64,000 nucleotides of DNA, taken from NCBI GenBank assembly GCA_002083435.1, contig LWDJ01000049.1:1-64000 (forward strand), in the 5' to 3' direction. A model generated the notes under the pieces. The model was not told the DNA's origin. It worked only from the letters and a program-made list of their open reading frames with translations, and searched no databases. Origin of the DNA: Proteobacteria bacterium SG_bin6. GTDB lineage: Bacteria; Pseudomonadota; Alphaproteobacteria; Sphingomonadales; Sphingomonadaceae. Both the position numbers and the translations under genes were made by a program. Numbering within the stretch: the first letter of the stretch is position 1; each line of letters begins with the position of its first letter. Shown one piece after another: positions 1-7,575 of this stretch.

Positions 1-1193
1 TCGATCAAAATCCGGGTCGGGTCTTCGATAGCATTTTTGAGCGCGACCAGGAACGTCACGGCCTCGCGCCCGTCGATCAGGCGGTGGTCATAGCTGAGCG
101 CCAGATACATCATCGGGCGCACCACTACTGCGCCGTCGCGCACCACCGGCCGGTCCTCGATGCGGTGGAGGCCGAGCACGGCCGATTGCGGCGGGTTGAT
201 GATCGGGGTCGACATCAGCGAGCCGAACACGCCGCCATTGGAAATGGTGAAGGTGCCCCCCTTCATGTCGTCCATCGTCAGCGTGCCATCCTTGGCGCGC
301 TTGCCGAAATCGCCGATCTTGCGCTCGATCGCGGCGACGCTCAGCTGGTCGGCATCACGCACCACCGGCACCACCAGCCCGCTGGGGCCAGATACCGCGA
401 CCGAGATGTCGGCATAGTCGTGATTGACGATCTCGTCGCCCTCGATCGAGGCGTTGACGGCGGGCACATCCTTCAGCGCGAGACAAGCGGCTTTCGCAAA
501 AAAGCCCATGAAACCCAGCCGCACGCCGTGCTTCTTCTCGAACAGATCCTTGTACTTGTTGCGCGCCTCGATGACGGCGGACATGTCGACATCGTTGAAC
601 GTCGTCAGCATCGCTGCCGAATTCTGCGCTTCTTTCAGGCGGCGGGCGATGGTCTGGCGCAGGCGCGTCATCTTCACGCGCTCTTCGCGCCGGGCCGGCG
701 CGGCAGAGGCCGCCGGGGCAGCGGGGGCCGGGGTGGCGGGCGCCTGCGCGGCGGCCAGCACATCGTCCTTGGTCAGCCGCCCATCCTTGCCGGTGCCCTG
801 AATGGTGGAGGGGTCGACCCCGGTTTCGAGCACCGCGCGCCGCACCGAGGGGGAAAGCGCCGCCGGGGCCGCGCCCGCCTCCGCCGCGATCGCACTTGCC
901 GAGCGTGCCGGTTCGGCCACCGCCGGGGCAGCCGCAGCAGGTGCCGCCGCTGCGCCGCCCGCCTCGATCGTGGCGATCATCGCGCCGACCTGCACCGTGT
1001 CGCCCACCTTCACCGCGTGCGCGCCCATGATGCCGGCAACCGGTGCCGGCACCTCGACCGAGACCTTGTCAGTCTCCAGGCTCGCGACCGGCTCGTCCGC
1101 CGCCACCGCCTGGCCCGGCTGTTTCAGCCATTCGCCCAGCGTCGCTTCGGTGATCGATTCGCCCAGCACGGGCACTTTGATTTCGGTTGCCAT
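1..1193 (-). CDS. odhB: 2-oxoglutarate dehydrogenase E2, dihydrolipoamide succinyltransferase (3' end cut by window edge)
   Basis: This is the succinyl-transferring core of the 2-oxoglutarate dehydrogenase complex in the TCA cycle. The N-terminal lipoyl domain carries the lipoylation motif ETDKVSVE with K43. An Ala/Pro-rich linker follows, then a peripheral subunit-binding domain (SPSVRRAV near residue 114) and the catalytic domain with the SYDHRLIDGRE active-site motif. The ATG at 1193 lies 18 bp after the odhA stop, so the two are in one operon. The reading frame runs off position 1 just after DPTRILI. This family usually ends DPTRLLIDL, so only a couple of residues and the stop are missing; this is not a real truncation. 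Confidence 0.96.
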   Translation of the reverse strand, partial: MATEIKVPVLGESITEATLGEWLKQPGQAVAADEPVASLETDKVSVEVPAPVAGIMGAHAVKVGDTVQVGAMIATIEAGGAAAAPAAAAPAVAEPARSASAIAAEAGAAPAALSPSVRRAVLETGVDPSTIQGTGKDGRLTKDDVLAAAQAPATPAPAAPAASAAPARREERVKMTRLRQTIARRLKEAQNSAAMLTTFNDVDMSAVIEARNKYKDLFEKKHGVRLGFMGFFAKAACLALKDVPAVNASIEGDEIVNHDYADISVAVSGPSGLVVPVVRDADQLSVAAIERKIGDFGKRAKDGTLTMDDMKGGTFTISNGGVFGSLMSTPIINPPQSAVLGLHRIEDRPVVRDGAVVVRPMMYLALSYDHRLIDGREAVTFLVALKNAIEDPTRILI

Positions 1194-1211
1194 GATCGTT
1201 CCTCGTGCGGG

Positions 1212-4007
1212 TTAATGCTGCATCCGGCGGATTTCCTCGCGCACGCTGTGGCCCAGCGCATCGGCGACGAGCGCGCCCTGTTCGAGCTGGTGGCGCTTGG
1301 CGAGCCCGGTCGCGGGCGAGGCAGCGGCGGCGCGGCCGGCATAGCGCGCGCGCTTCGGCCCCACCCCGGCTTCGGCGAGGCATTCCTCGATGAACGGCTC
1401 GACGAAGAACCAGGCGCCGTTGTTCTTTGGCTCTTCCTGCGCCCAGACGACCTCTTCCAGATTGACCATGCGCTTCAGCCGCACCGCCAGCGGCTCGCCC
1501 GGGAAGGGATAGAGCTGCTCGATGCGGACGATCGCCGTCTCGGCATCGCCGGCCGCGTCGCGCGCCTCGATCAGATCATAGGCGACCTTGCCGGTGCACA
1601 GCACCAGCCGCTTCACCGCCTCGTCCGCCGGCGCGCGCGGGTCGGACAGGATGCGGCGGAAATGGCTTTCGCCCTGGAAGTCCGCCGCGCTCGACACCGC
1701 CATCTTGTGCCGCAGCAGCGACTTGGGGGTGAACACGATCAGCGGCTTGCGGAAGTTGCGGTGCATCTGCCGGCGCAGCAGGTGGAAATAATTGGCCGGG
1801 GTGGTGCAGTTCGCCACCTGCATATTGTCCTGCGCGCACAGCTGCAGGAAGCGTTCGGGCCGCGCGCTGCTGTGCTCCGGCCCCTGCCCTTCATAGCCGT
1901 GCGGCAACAGCATCACCAGGCCATTGGCGCGCAGCCACTTGGCTTCGCCCGCGGCGATGAACTGGTCGATCATGATCTGCGCGCCGTTCATGAAGTCGCC
2001 GAACTGCGCCTCCCAGAGCACCAGCGTCTTGGGGTCGGCGAGCGCATAGCCATATTCGAAGCCAAGCACGCCATATTCGCTCAAGGGTGAATCGAGCACC
2101 TCGAACCGGCCCTGGTCGATCGTGCCGAGCGGGATGAACTTATGCTCGTCGCGCTGATCGACCCACACCGCGTGGCGCTGGCTGAAGGTGCCGCGCCCCG
2201 AATCCTGGCCCGACAGGCGCACGCCATAGCCTTCATGCAGCAGCGATCCGAACGCCAGCGCCTCGCCCGTCGCCCAGTCGAAGCCCTCGCCCGTCTGGAA
2301 CATCGCGCGCTTGGCGTCGATCACGCGGGCGAGCGTCTTGTGGATCGTCACGCTGTCCGGCACCGTGGTCAGCACCCGTCCGATCGCGTCGAACAGCTTG
2401 GTGTCGATGCCCGTCTCGATATTGCGCCGCGCGGTTTCGGGATCGGCGGGGGCGTGCAGGCCCGACCAGCGCCCGGCGAACCAGTCCGCCTTGTTGGGCT
2501 TATAGCTCTGCCCCGCCTCGAACTCGCCTTCCAGCAGCAGAGTGAACTGCTTCACCGTCTCGTCGATCCACGCCTGGTCAACCACGCCCTGCGCGATCAG
2601 CTTCTGGCCGTACACCTCGCTCACCGGCGGGTGCTTGCGGATGCGATCGTACATCAGCGGCTGGGTGAAGCTCGGCTCGTCGCCTTCGTTGTGGCCGAAG
2701 CGGCGATAGCACCACATGTCGATCACCACGTCGCGGTGGAAGCGCTGGCGATATTCGATCGCCATCTTGCACGCGAAGGTCACCGCTTCGGGATCATCGC
2801 CGTTCACGTGGAAGATGGGCGCCTGCACGCCCTTCGCCACGTCGCTGGGATAGGGCGAGGAGCGGGCGAATTGCGGCGAGGTGGTGAAGCCGATCTGGTT
2901 GTTGATGACGAAATGGATGCAGCCGCCGGTGTTATAGCCGTTCAGCCCCGAAAAGCCGAAACATTCCCACACGATCCCCTGCCCCGCGAACGCCGCATCG
3001 CCATGGATGAGCACGGGGAGCGAGGCGGCATGTTCGTCCAGATCACCCGCGATCGTCTGGATCGCGCGCGTCTTGCCGAGCACCACCGGATCGGCGGCTT
3101 CGAGGTGCGACGGGTTGGCGACCAGCGACATATGCACGCTGATCCCGTCGAACTCGCGGTCGGTGGAGGTGCCGAGGTGATATTTCACGTCGCCTGAGCC
3201 GCCGACATCGTCCGGGTTCTGCGAGCCGCCGCCAAATTCGTGGAAGATCACCCGCAGGGGCTTGGCCATCACATTGGCGAGCACGTTGAGCCGGCCGCGA
3301 TGCGCCATGCCGTAAACGATCTCGCGCACGCCATATTGGCCGCCGTACTTGATGATCGATTCGAGCGCCGGGATCATGCTCTCGCCGCCATCGAGCCCGA
3401 AGCGCTTGGTGCCGACATATTTCTTGCCGAGGAAACGCTCCCACTGCTCGGCCTCGATCACCTTGTTCAGGATCGCGCGCTTGCCGTTGGGGGTGAATTC
3501 GATCGCCTTGTCGCGGCCCTCCATCCGGTCTTGCAGGAAGCGGCGCTCCTCGACATCGGCGATGTGCATATATTCCAGGCCGACATTGCCGCAGTAATTG
3601 GCGCGCAGAATGTCGACCAGCTCGCGCACCGTCGCGGTCTGCAGCCCGAGCGCGCCGCCAAGATAGATCGGGCGATCAAGATCGGCGCCCGAAAAGCCGT
3701 GAAATTCGGGCGTCAGGTCCGCCGGCAGCTCCTGCTTGGCGATGCCGAGCGGATCGAGCTTGGCCGCCAGATGCCCGCGCACCCGGTAGGTGCGGATCAG
3801 CATCATCGCGCGGATCGAGTCCTCGGAAGCGCGGGGAACGTCGACCCCGCCCGCGGGCGCGGGCGCGGGCTTGGCGCCACGATCGGGCTTGGGCGCGGGC
3901 GCCATCTGGGTGGGATCGAGCGCGGCGGTGCGCTCATCGGTATCGGCGATCGGCCAGCCGGCGCGCGCCCAGCTGGGCCGATATTCGGGTTCGAAGCTGC
4001 TATCCAT
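1212..4007 (-). CDS. odhA: 2-oxoglutarate dehydrogenase E1 component
   Basis: This is the thiamine-diphosphate-dependent decarboxylase subunit that starts the 2-oxoglutarate dehydrogenase reaction. The 931-residue length is normal for bacterial SucA/OdhA. It has the E1 N-terminal segment (SFEPEYRPSWARAGW), the DIWCYRR-like thiamine region (read here as DMWCYRRFGHNEGDEP) and the AHRGRLNVLANVM motif. A GTG at 4016 is in frame. The ATG at 4007 is preferred because a GGAG lies 8 nt before it. It sits between sucD (88 bp upstream) and odhB (18 bp downstream) on the same strand, giving a sucD-odhA-odhB operon. The lipoamide dehydrogenase gene is not in the window and may lie to the left. Confidence 0.97.
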   Translation of the reverse strand: MDSSFEPEYRPSWARAGWPIADTDERTAALDPTQMAPAPKPDRGAKPAPAPAGGVDVPRASEDSIRAMMLIRTYRVRGHLAAKLDPLGIAKQELPADLTPEFHGFSGADLDRPIYLGGALGLQTATVRELVDILRANYCGNVGLEYMHIADVEERRFLQDRMEGRDKAIEFTPNGKRAILNKVIEAEQWERFLGKKYVGTKRFGLDGGESMIPALESIIKYGGQYGVREIVYGMAHRGRLNVLANVMAKPLRVIFHEFGGGSQNPDDVGGSGDVKYHLGTSTDREFDGISVHMSLVANPSHLEAADPVVLGKTRAIQTIAGDLDEHAASLPVLIHGDAAFAGQGIVWECFGFSGLNGYNTGGCIHFVINNQIGFTTSPQFARSSPYPSDVAKGVQAPIFHVNGDDPEAVTFACKMAIEYRQRFHRDVVIDMWCYRRFGHNEGDEPSFTQPLMYDRIRKHPPVSEVYGQKLIAQGVVDQAWIDETVKQFTLLLEGEFEAGQSYKPNKADWFAGRWSGLHAPADPETARRNIETGIDTKLFDAIGRVLTTVPDSVTIHKTLARVIDAKRAMFQTGEGFDWATGEALAFGSLLHEGYGVRLSGQDSGRGTFSQRHAVWVDQRDEHKFIPLGTIDQGRFEVLDSPLSEYGVLGFEYGYALADPKTLVLWEAQFGDFMNGAQIMIDQFIAAGEAKWLRANGLVMLLPHGYEGQGPEHSSARPERFLQLCAQDNMQVANCTTPANYFHLLRRQMHRNFRKPLIVFTPKSLLRHKMAVSSAADFQGESHFRRILSDPRAPADEAVKRLVLCTGKVAYDLIEARDAAGDAETAIVRIEQLYPFPGEPLAVRLKRMVNLEEVVWAQEEPKNNGAWFFVEPFIEECLAEAGVGPKRARYAGRAAAASPATGLAKRHQLEQGALVADALGHSVREEIRRMQH

Positions 4008-4095
4008 CTCGATCACTCCACACCTTCGAAACGCCCCCGGACCGGAGCCCGCCCCCGATCACCGCTTGGCCGCCGGCCCCGCCGCCAGCGATCGC

Positions 4096-4980
4096 TCAGC
4101 CCTTCAACACCTCGACGAGCGTCGAGCCCAATTCGCTCGGGCTGGCGGCGACGCGGATGCCCGCGGCTTCCATCGCCGCGATCTTGTCCTCGGCGCCGCC
4201 CTGCCCGCCCGAGACGATCGCGCCGGCATGGCCCATCCGCCGCCCCGGAGGCGCGGTGCGGCCGGCGATGAAGCCGACCATCGGCTTCTTGCGGCCGCGC
4301 TTGGCCTCGTCTTTCAGGAACTGGGCGGCCTCCTCCTCGGCCGAGCCGCCGATTTCGCCGATCATGATGATCGACTGGGTCGCCTCGTCCGCCAGGAACA
4401 GTTCGAGCACGTCGATGAAATTGGTGCCGTTCACCGGATCGCCGCCGATGCCGACCGCGGTCGTCTGGCCGAGCCCGGCGTTCGAGGTTTGGAACACCGC
4501 TTCATAAGTCAACGTGCCCGAGCGCGAGACAACGCCGACCGAGCCCTTCTTGAAGATGCTGCCCGGCATGATGCCGATCTTGCACTCTTGCGGAGTCAGC
4601 ACGCCAGGGCAGTTGGGACCGATCAGCCGCGACTTGGAGCCGCTGAGCGCGCGCTTCACCTTCACCATGTCGAGCACCGGAATACCTTCGGTGATCGTCA
4701 CGATCAGCGGCACTTGCGCGTCGATCGCCTCAAGGATCGAATCCGCGGCGAAGGGCGGCGGCACGTAGATCACGCTCGCGGTCGCGCCGGTCTTGGCGAC
4801 CGCTTCGCGGACGGTGTCGAACACCGGCAGCCCGATATGCTCGGTCCCACCCTTCCCCGGGGTAACGCCGCCGACCATCTGCGTCCCATAAGCAAGCGCC
4901 TGCTGGGTGTGGAAAGTGCCGGTCTCCCCGGTCATGCCCTGGGTGATGACCTTGGTATTCTTGTCGACGAGGATGCTCAT
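4096..4980 (-). CDS. sucD: succinyl-CoA synthetase alpha subunit (ADP/GDP-forming)
   Basis: This subunit carries the phosphohistidine and binds CoA in the step succinyl-CoA to succinate. It is 294 residues, the usual length. The N-terminus SILVDKNTKVITQGMTG is the Rossmann CoA-binding start, and the phosphorylated histidine is H251 in GHAGAIVSGGQGG. The ATG overlaps the stop of the upstream exported-protein gene (ATGA), which suggests translational coupling. The beta-subunit gene sucC, often directly upstream in alphaproteobacteria, is not here. A degraded second copy of this gene's first codons lies about 690 bp upstream (5575-5673). Confidence 0.97.
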   Translation of the reverse strand: MSILVDKNTKVITQGMTGETGTFHTQQALAYGTQMVGGVTPGKGGTEHIGLPVFDTVREAVAKTGATASVIYVPPPFAADSILEAIDAQVPLIVTITEGIPVLDMVKVKRALSGSKSRLIGPNCPGVLTPQECKIGIMPGSIFKKGSVGVVSRSGTLTYEAVFQTSNAGLGQTTAVGIGGDPVNGTNFIDVLELFLADEATQSIIMIGEIGGSAEEEAAQFLKDEAKRGRKKPMVGFIAGRTAPPGRRMGHAGAIVSGGQGGAEDKIAAMEAAGIRVAASPSELGSTLVEVLKG

Positions 4981-5582
4981 TCTTTGTTCCGATACTTGTC
5001 CAAAGTGAGAATTTTGATCGCTTTCATGCCCCCTAGCGAGCGACTGAACAATTCGAGAAGACTGCTATCGCGCCCATAGCTGAGCGAGACGGCGAAGAAT
5101 GCCTTGCCCGTATACGGCGCGCCGAAATTATGCCGGCCATTAACGAGCCGCCTTTCATAGTTTACGCCGCGCGCCGAAGCGATTCTTTGAAGATAAGTTG
5201 CGATCGCCTGCTCCAGCGGCGCTGACAAACTATAGTCTTCGACCAGCCCCTCGACTACGCAGCTCTGCCCGCCGACAACAATCATTGCGCTCATATCTTG
5301 CTTGAAGAAGAACATGTCGGCCGATTGATCGCCGAGTGGTTTGCCGTCGACCGCGAGCACAGCCGGCGCCCAGCCCATCTTCATCAACGCACCACGATCA
5401 ACGGTTCCCCCGCGGCCCTCCACTGCATTGGCGCAAGCACGCCACGCGGTGATCAGGTCGTCCGCCGTCGAGCGGAATAGCGGGCCGTCCTGAAGTTCGA
5501 TAAGACGCGGCGCGACGGCCTGGGCGAACCCGGCGACCGGCATCAGGACAAGGCCCAGCCCGCAGAGAGCGCGCTTAAGCAA
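4977..5582 (-). CDS. exported protein of unknown function between TCA-cycle genes
   Basis: I do not recognise this family. The 201-residue product begins with a clear signal peptide (LKRALCGLGLVLMPVAGFAQA), so it is probably periplasmic. It has two cysteines after the signal (in WRACANAV and GQSCVVEG), which could form a disulfide. The C-terminal half is rich in Tyr, Phe and Gly (GAPYTGKAFFAVSLSYGRD). The start is a TTG at 5582 behind a purine-rich GGGGGG stretch; no ATG fits a signal peptide better. It overlaps sucD by 4 nt and overlaps the end of the sucD relic upstream, so it seems to have arrived by the rearrangement that made the relic. It could equally be a narrowly distributed lineage gene. 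Confidence 0.72.
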   Translation of the reverse strand: MLKRALCGLGLVLMPVAGFAQAVAPRLIELQDGPLFRSTADDLITAWRACANAVEGRGGTVDRGALMKMGWAPAVLAVDGKPLGDQSADMFFFKQDMSAMIVVGGQSCVVEGLVEDYSLSAPLEQAIATYLQRIASARGVNYERRLVNGRHNFGAPYTGKAFFAVSLSYGRDSSLLELFSRSLGGMKAIKILTLDKYRNKE

Positions 5583-5673
5583 CTGCCCCCCTTGCCTTGC
5601 TCTGGACGAGAAGAAGCATCACAGTCATGCCCTGAGCGATGAACTTGGCGTGCTTCTCGAAGAGGATGCTCAA
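5575..5673 (-). pseudogene. relic of a second sucD 5' end (32 codons)
   Basis: Read from a TTG at 5673, this stretch encodes SILFEKHAKFIAQGMT, which matches the intact SucD start SILVDKNTKVITQGMT. Over 49 nt the two DNA copies agree at about 41 positions. An AGGAG ribosome site sits 6-7 nt before the TTG. After QGMT the similarity stops, the frame continues VMLLLVQSKARGAVA and ends at a TAA that overlaps the next gene's start. It is therefore the 5' tip of a diverged sucD copy, left after insertion or unequal recombination. A tiny leader peptide could still be made from it. Confidence 0.75.
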
Positions 5674-5686
5674 CAATCGCTCCTAA

Positions 5687-6115
5687 TCATTGCGGAAGGT
5701 TCTTGAAAGGGTTGATCACGGTGACATCGCCGTAACGCTGCCCGTCGTTCAGGTCTTCGGTATAGAGCAGGTCGGCATCGGCGTGATGCGCGGCGGCCAG
5801 GATCGCACCATCCCAATAGCTGATCTGGTAACGCCGCGCGAGCGCCGCTCCCGCCCCGACCAGCCGCGCATCGACCGCCACGCACGGCTGGATGGCGATA
5901 CGATCGAGCCATTCTTCGGCCTCCTCGACCGGCAACCGATAGGGCCCGTCCTTCACCGCATTGTGATAGAATTCGGCGAGCACCTGCCCCGATACCGAAA
6001 AGTCGTGACCGCCGATCAGATCGAGCGCGACGGGACGTTTCAGCGCATCGACGCCTTCCAGCTTGGTCCGAGCGGCGTAAAGCAGCACGTTGGTATCGAA
6101 GAACAGGCCCGCCAT
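5687..6115 (-). CDS. PIN-domain toxin (VapC-like endoribonuclease)
   Basis: This is a 142-residue PIN-domain protein, expected to be a Mg-dependent RNase held inactive by its antitoxin. The acidic active-site set is visible: D7 in FFDTNVLLYAA, E48 in VLAEFYH, D102 in SYWDGAILAAA and D121/D124 in YTEDLNDGQ. A longer open frame exists upstream, but the ATG at 6115 overlaps the antitoxin stop (ATGA) and gives the canonical PIN start. The pair sits between mdh and sucD in the same direction, an unusual place for a toxin-antitoxin operon. The RNA target cannot be inferred. Confidence 0.88.
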   Translation of the reverse strand: MAGLFFDTNVLLYAARTKLEGVDALKRPVALDLIGGHDFSVSGQVLAEFYHNAVKDGPYRLPVEEAEEWLDRIAIQPCVAVDARLVGAGAALARRYQISYWDGAILAAAHHADADLLYTEDLNDGQRYGDVTVINPFKNLPQ

Positions 6116-6390
6116 CAGATCTTGTTCAACCGGTCGAAGCGAGGACCAGAATAGCAATCCTCGCGCTTCCACTGCCACCCACCCTCGCCTTGGGGATCGT
6201 CGTTCGCCATATTCTGCCGGCCTTTATCCGCCATCCACGCCCGCGCCTGCCGCCGCCGTTCGGCAAGCCCGGTCTTCTCCTCCATGAATTCGCGGATGAG
6301 CGCATTCACCGTCGTACGTTCCTCGGCGGCGACGATCCGGAAGCTTGCCAGCAAGTCCTCCCTGACGGTGATGGTCACGTTCTTGTTCAT
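6115..6390 (-). CDS. ribbon-helix-helix type antitoxin paired with the PIN toxin
   Basis: This is a 91-residue protein whose N-terminus (MNKNVTITVREDLLASFRIVAAEERTT, first beta strand VTITV then two helices) fits a ribbon-helix-helix DNA-binding antitoxin. The charged C-terminal tail with WQWKRED would wrap the toxin. It is translationally coupled to the toxin by an ATGA overlap. A perfect 7-bp inverted repeat 16 bp before its ATG is the likely autoregulatory operator. Family assignment rests on size, position and the N-terminal pattern. Confidence 0.8.
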   Translation of the reverse strand: MNKNVTITVREDLLASFRIVAAEERTTVNALIREFMEEKTGLAERRRQARAWMADKGRQNMANDDPQGEGGWQWKREDCYSGPRFDRLNKI

Positions 6391-6405
6391 ACCGGCGCTC
6401 CACGG

Positions 6406-6424
6406 TTACACAGGATATGTGTAA
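6406..6424. promoter_or_regulatory. probable toxin-antitoxin operator (perfect inverted repeat)
   Basis: TTACACA and TGTGTAA form a perfect 7-bp inverted repeat around GGATA, 16 bp upstream of the antitoxin ATG. AT-rich dyads placed like this are typical binding sites for ribbon-helix-helix antitoxins that repress their own operon. The role is inferred from position. Confidence 0.6.
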
Positions 6425-6472
6425 GGTGTGTTTCCGACGGTTTCATGTCAAACGGCTGCGATCGGGCCACGC

Positions 6473-7435
6473 CTAGGCCAGGCTCGGCTCGATCCCTTTG
6501 CACGCCACCAGCAGCTCCTTCACCGCATCGACCGAGACCTGGAAATTGGCCTTTGCGGTTTCGTCCAGCGCGATCTCGACGATCTGCTCCACCCCGCCCG
6601 CGCCGATCACGCACGGCACGCCGACGTAAAGGTTATCGACCCCGTATTGGCCGGTGAGATGCACCGCCGCCGGCAGCAGGCGCTTCTGATCGAACAGATA
6701 GCTCTCCGCCATCGCGATGCCGCTCGTCGCGGGCGCGTAATAAGCCGAGCCGGTCTTGAGCAGCGCGACGATCTCGCCGCCGCCCGAGCGGGTGCGCTGG
6801 ACGATCGCGTCGATCCGCTCCTGGGTCGAGCGGCCCATCTTGATCAGGTCGGGCACGGGGATGCCGGCGACGGTCGAATACTGCACCACCGGCACCATCG
6901 TGTCGCCGTGGCCGCCGAGCACGAAGCTCGTCACGTCCTGCACCGAAACGCCGAACTCCTGGGCGAGGAAAGTCGAGAAGCGCGACGAGTCGAGCACGCC
7001 CGCCATGCCGACCACCTTGTTATGTGGCAGGCCGGAGAATTCGCGCAGCGCCCACACCATCGCGTCCAAGGGATTGGTGATGCAGATCACGAACGCATCA
7101 GGGGCGTGCGCGGCGATCCCCTCGCCCACCGCCTTCATCACCTTCAGGTTGATGCCGAGCAGATCGTCGCGGCTCATCCCCGGCTTGCGGGCGACCCCGG
7201 CGGTGACGATGCACACATCGGCGCCGGCGATATCGGCATAATCATTGGTGCCGGTGATCGACGCATCGAACCCTTCCACCGGCCCGCACTGCGACAGATC
7301 GAGCGCCTTGCCCTGCGGCACGCCCTCCACCACGTCGAACAACACGACATCGCCGAGCCCCTTGAGCGCCGCGAGATGGGCGAGGGTGCCACCGATGTTA
7401 CCCGCGCCGATGAGAGCGATTTTCTTGCGCGCCAT
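6473..7435 (-). CDS. mdh: malate dehydrogenase (LDH-like, NAD-dependent)
   Basis: It oxidises malate to oxaloacetate in the TCA cycle. The 320-residue protein belongs to the LDH-like malate dehydrogenases of alphaproteobacteria: NAD-binding GAGNIGGTLAHLAAL, substrate-binding arginines in GVARKPGMSRDDLL, and catalytic H176 in GGHGDTMVP. A longer frame starts at 7462, but the ATG at 7435 has AAGGAG 6 nt upstream. It is the first gene of the minus-strand TCA block, and the toxin-antitoxin pair separates it from sucD. Confidence 0.97.
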   Translation of the reverse strand: MARKKIALIGAGNIGGTLAHLAALKGLGDVVLFDVVEGVPQGKALDLSQCGPVEGFDASITGTNDYADIAGADVCIVTAGVARKPGMSRDDLLGINLKVMKAVGEGIAAHAPDAFVICITNPLDAMVWALREFSGLPHNKVVGMAGVLDSSRFSTFLAQEFGVSVQDVTSFVLGGHGDTMVPVVQYSTVAGIPVPDLIKMGRSTQERIDAIVQRTRSGGGEIVALLKTGSAYYAPATSGIAMAESYLFDQKRLLPAAVHLTGQYGVDNLYVGVPCVIGAGGVEQIVEIALDETAKANFQVSVDAVKELLVACKGIEPSLA

Positions 7436-7575
7436 GTTGTCTCCTTTACGCGGCGATACCACGACGGGGCCGCCGCAAGCCGATGGGAACGCCGCCGACT
7501 TAAGCCGTCAGGCGGCGCGGGGCAACGCCCGAAATGCGGGCTGACAGCGTTGACCGCCGGGCGGTCGTTCGAGGC

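Noticed and set aside
1..1193. odhB as a truncated gene
   Set aside because: The frame is intact to position 1 and ends within a couple of residues of the family C-terminus; the cut is the window edge.
84..2090. Long plus-strand frame opposite odhB and odhA
   Set aside because: It is Arg/His-rich, has no family motif and lies wholly over two well-supported genes; it is a GC-bias shadow.
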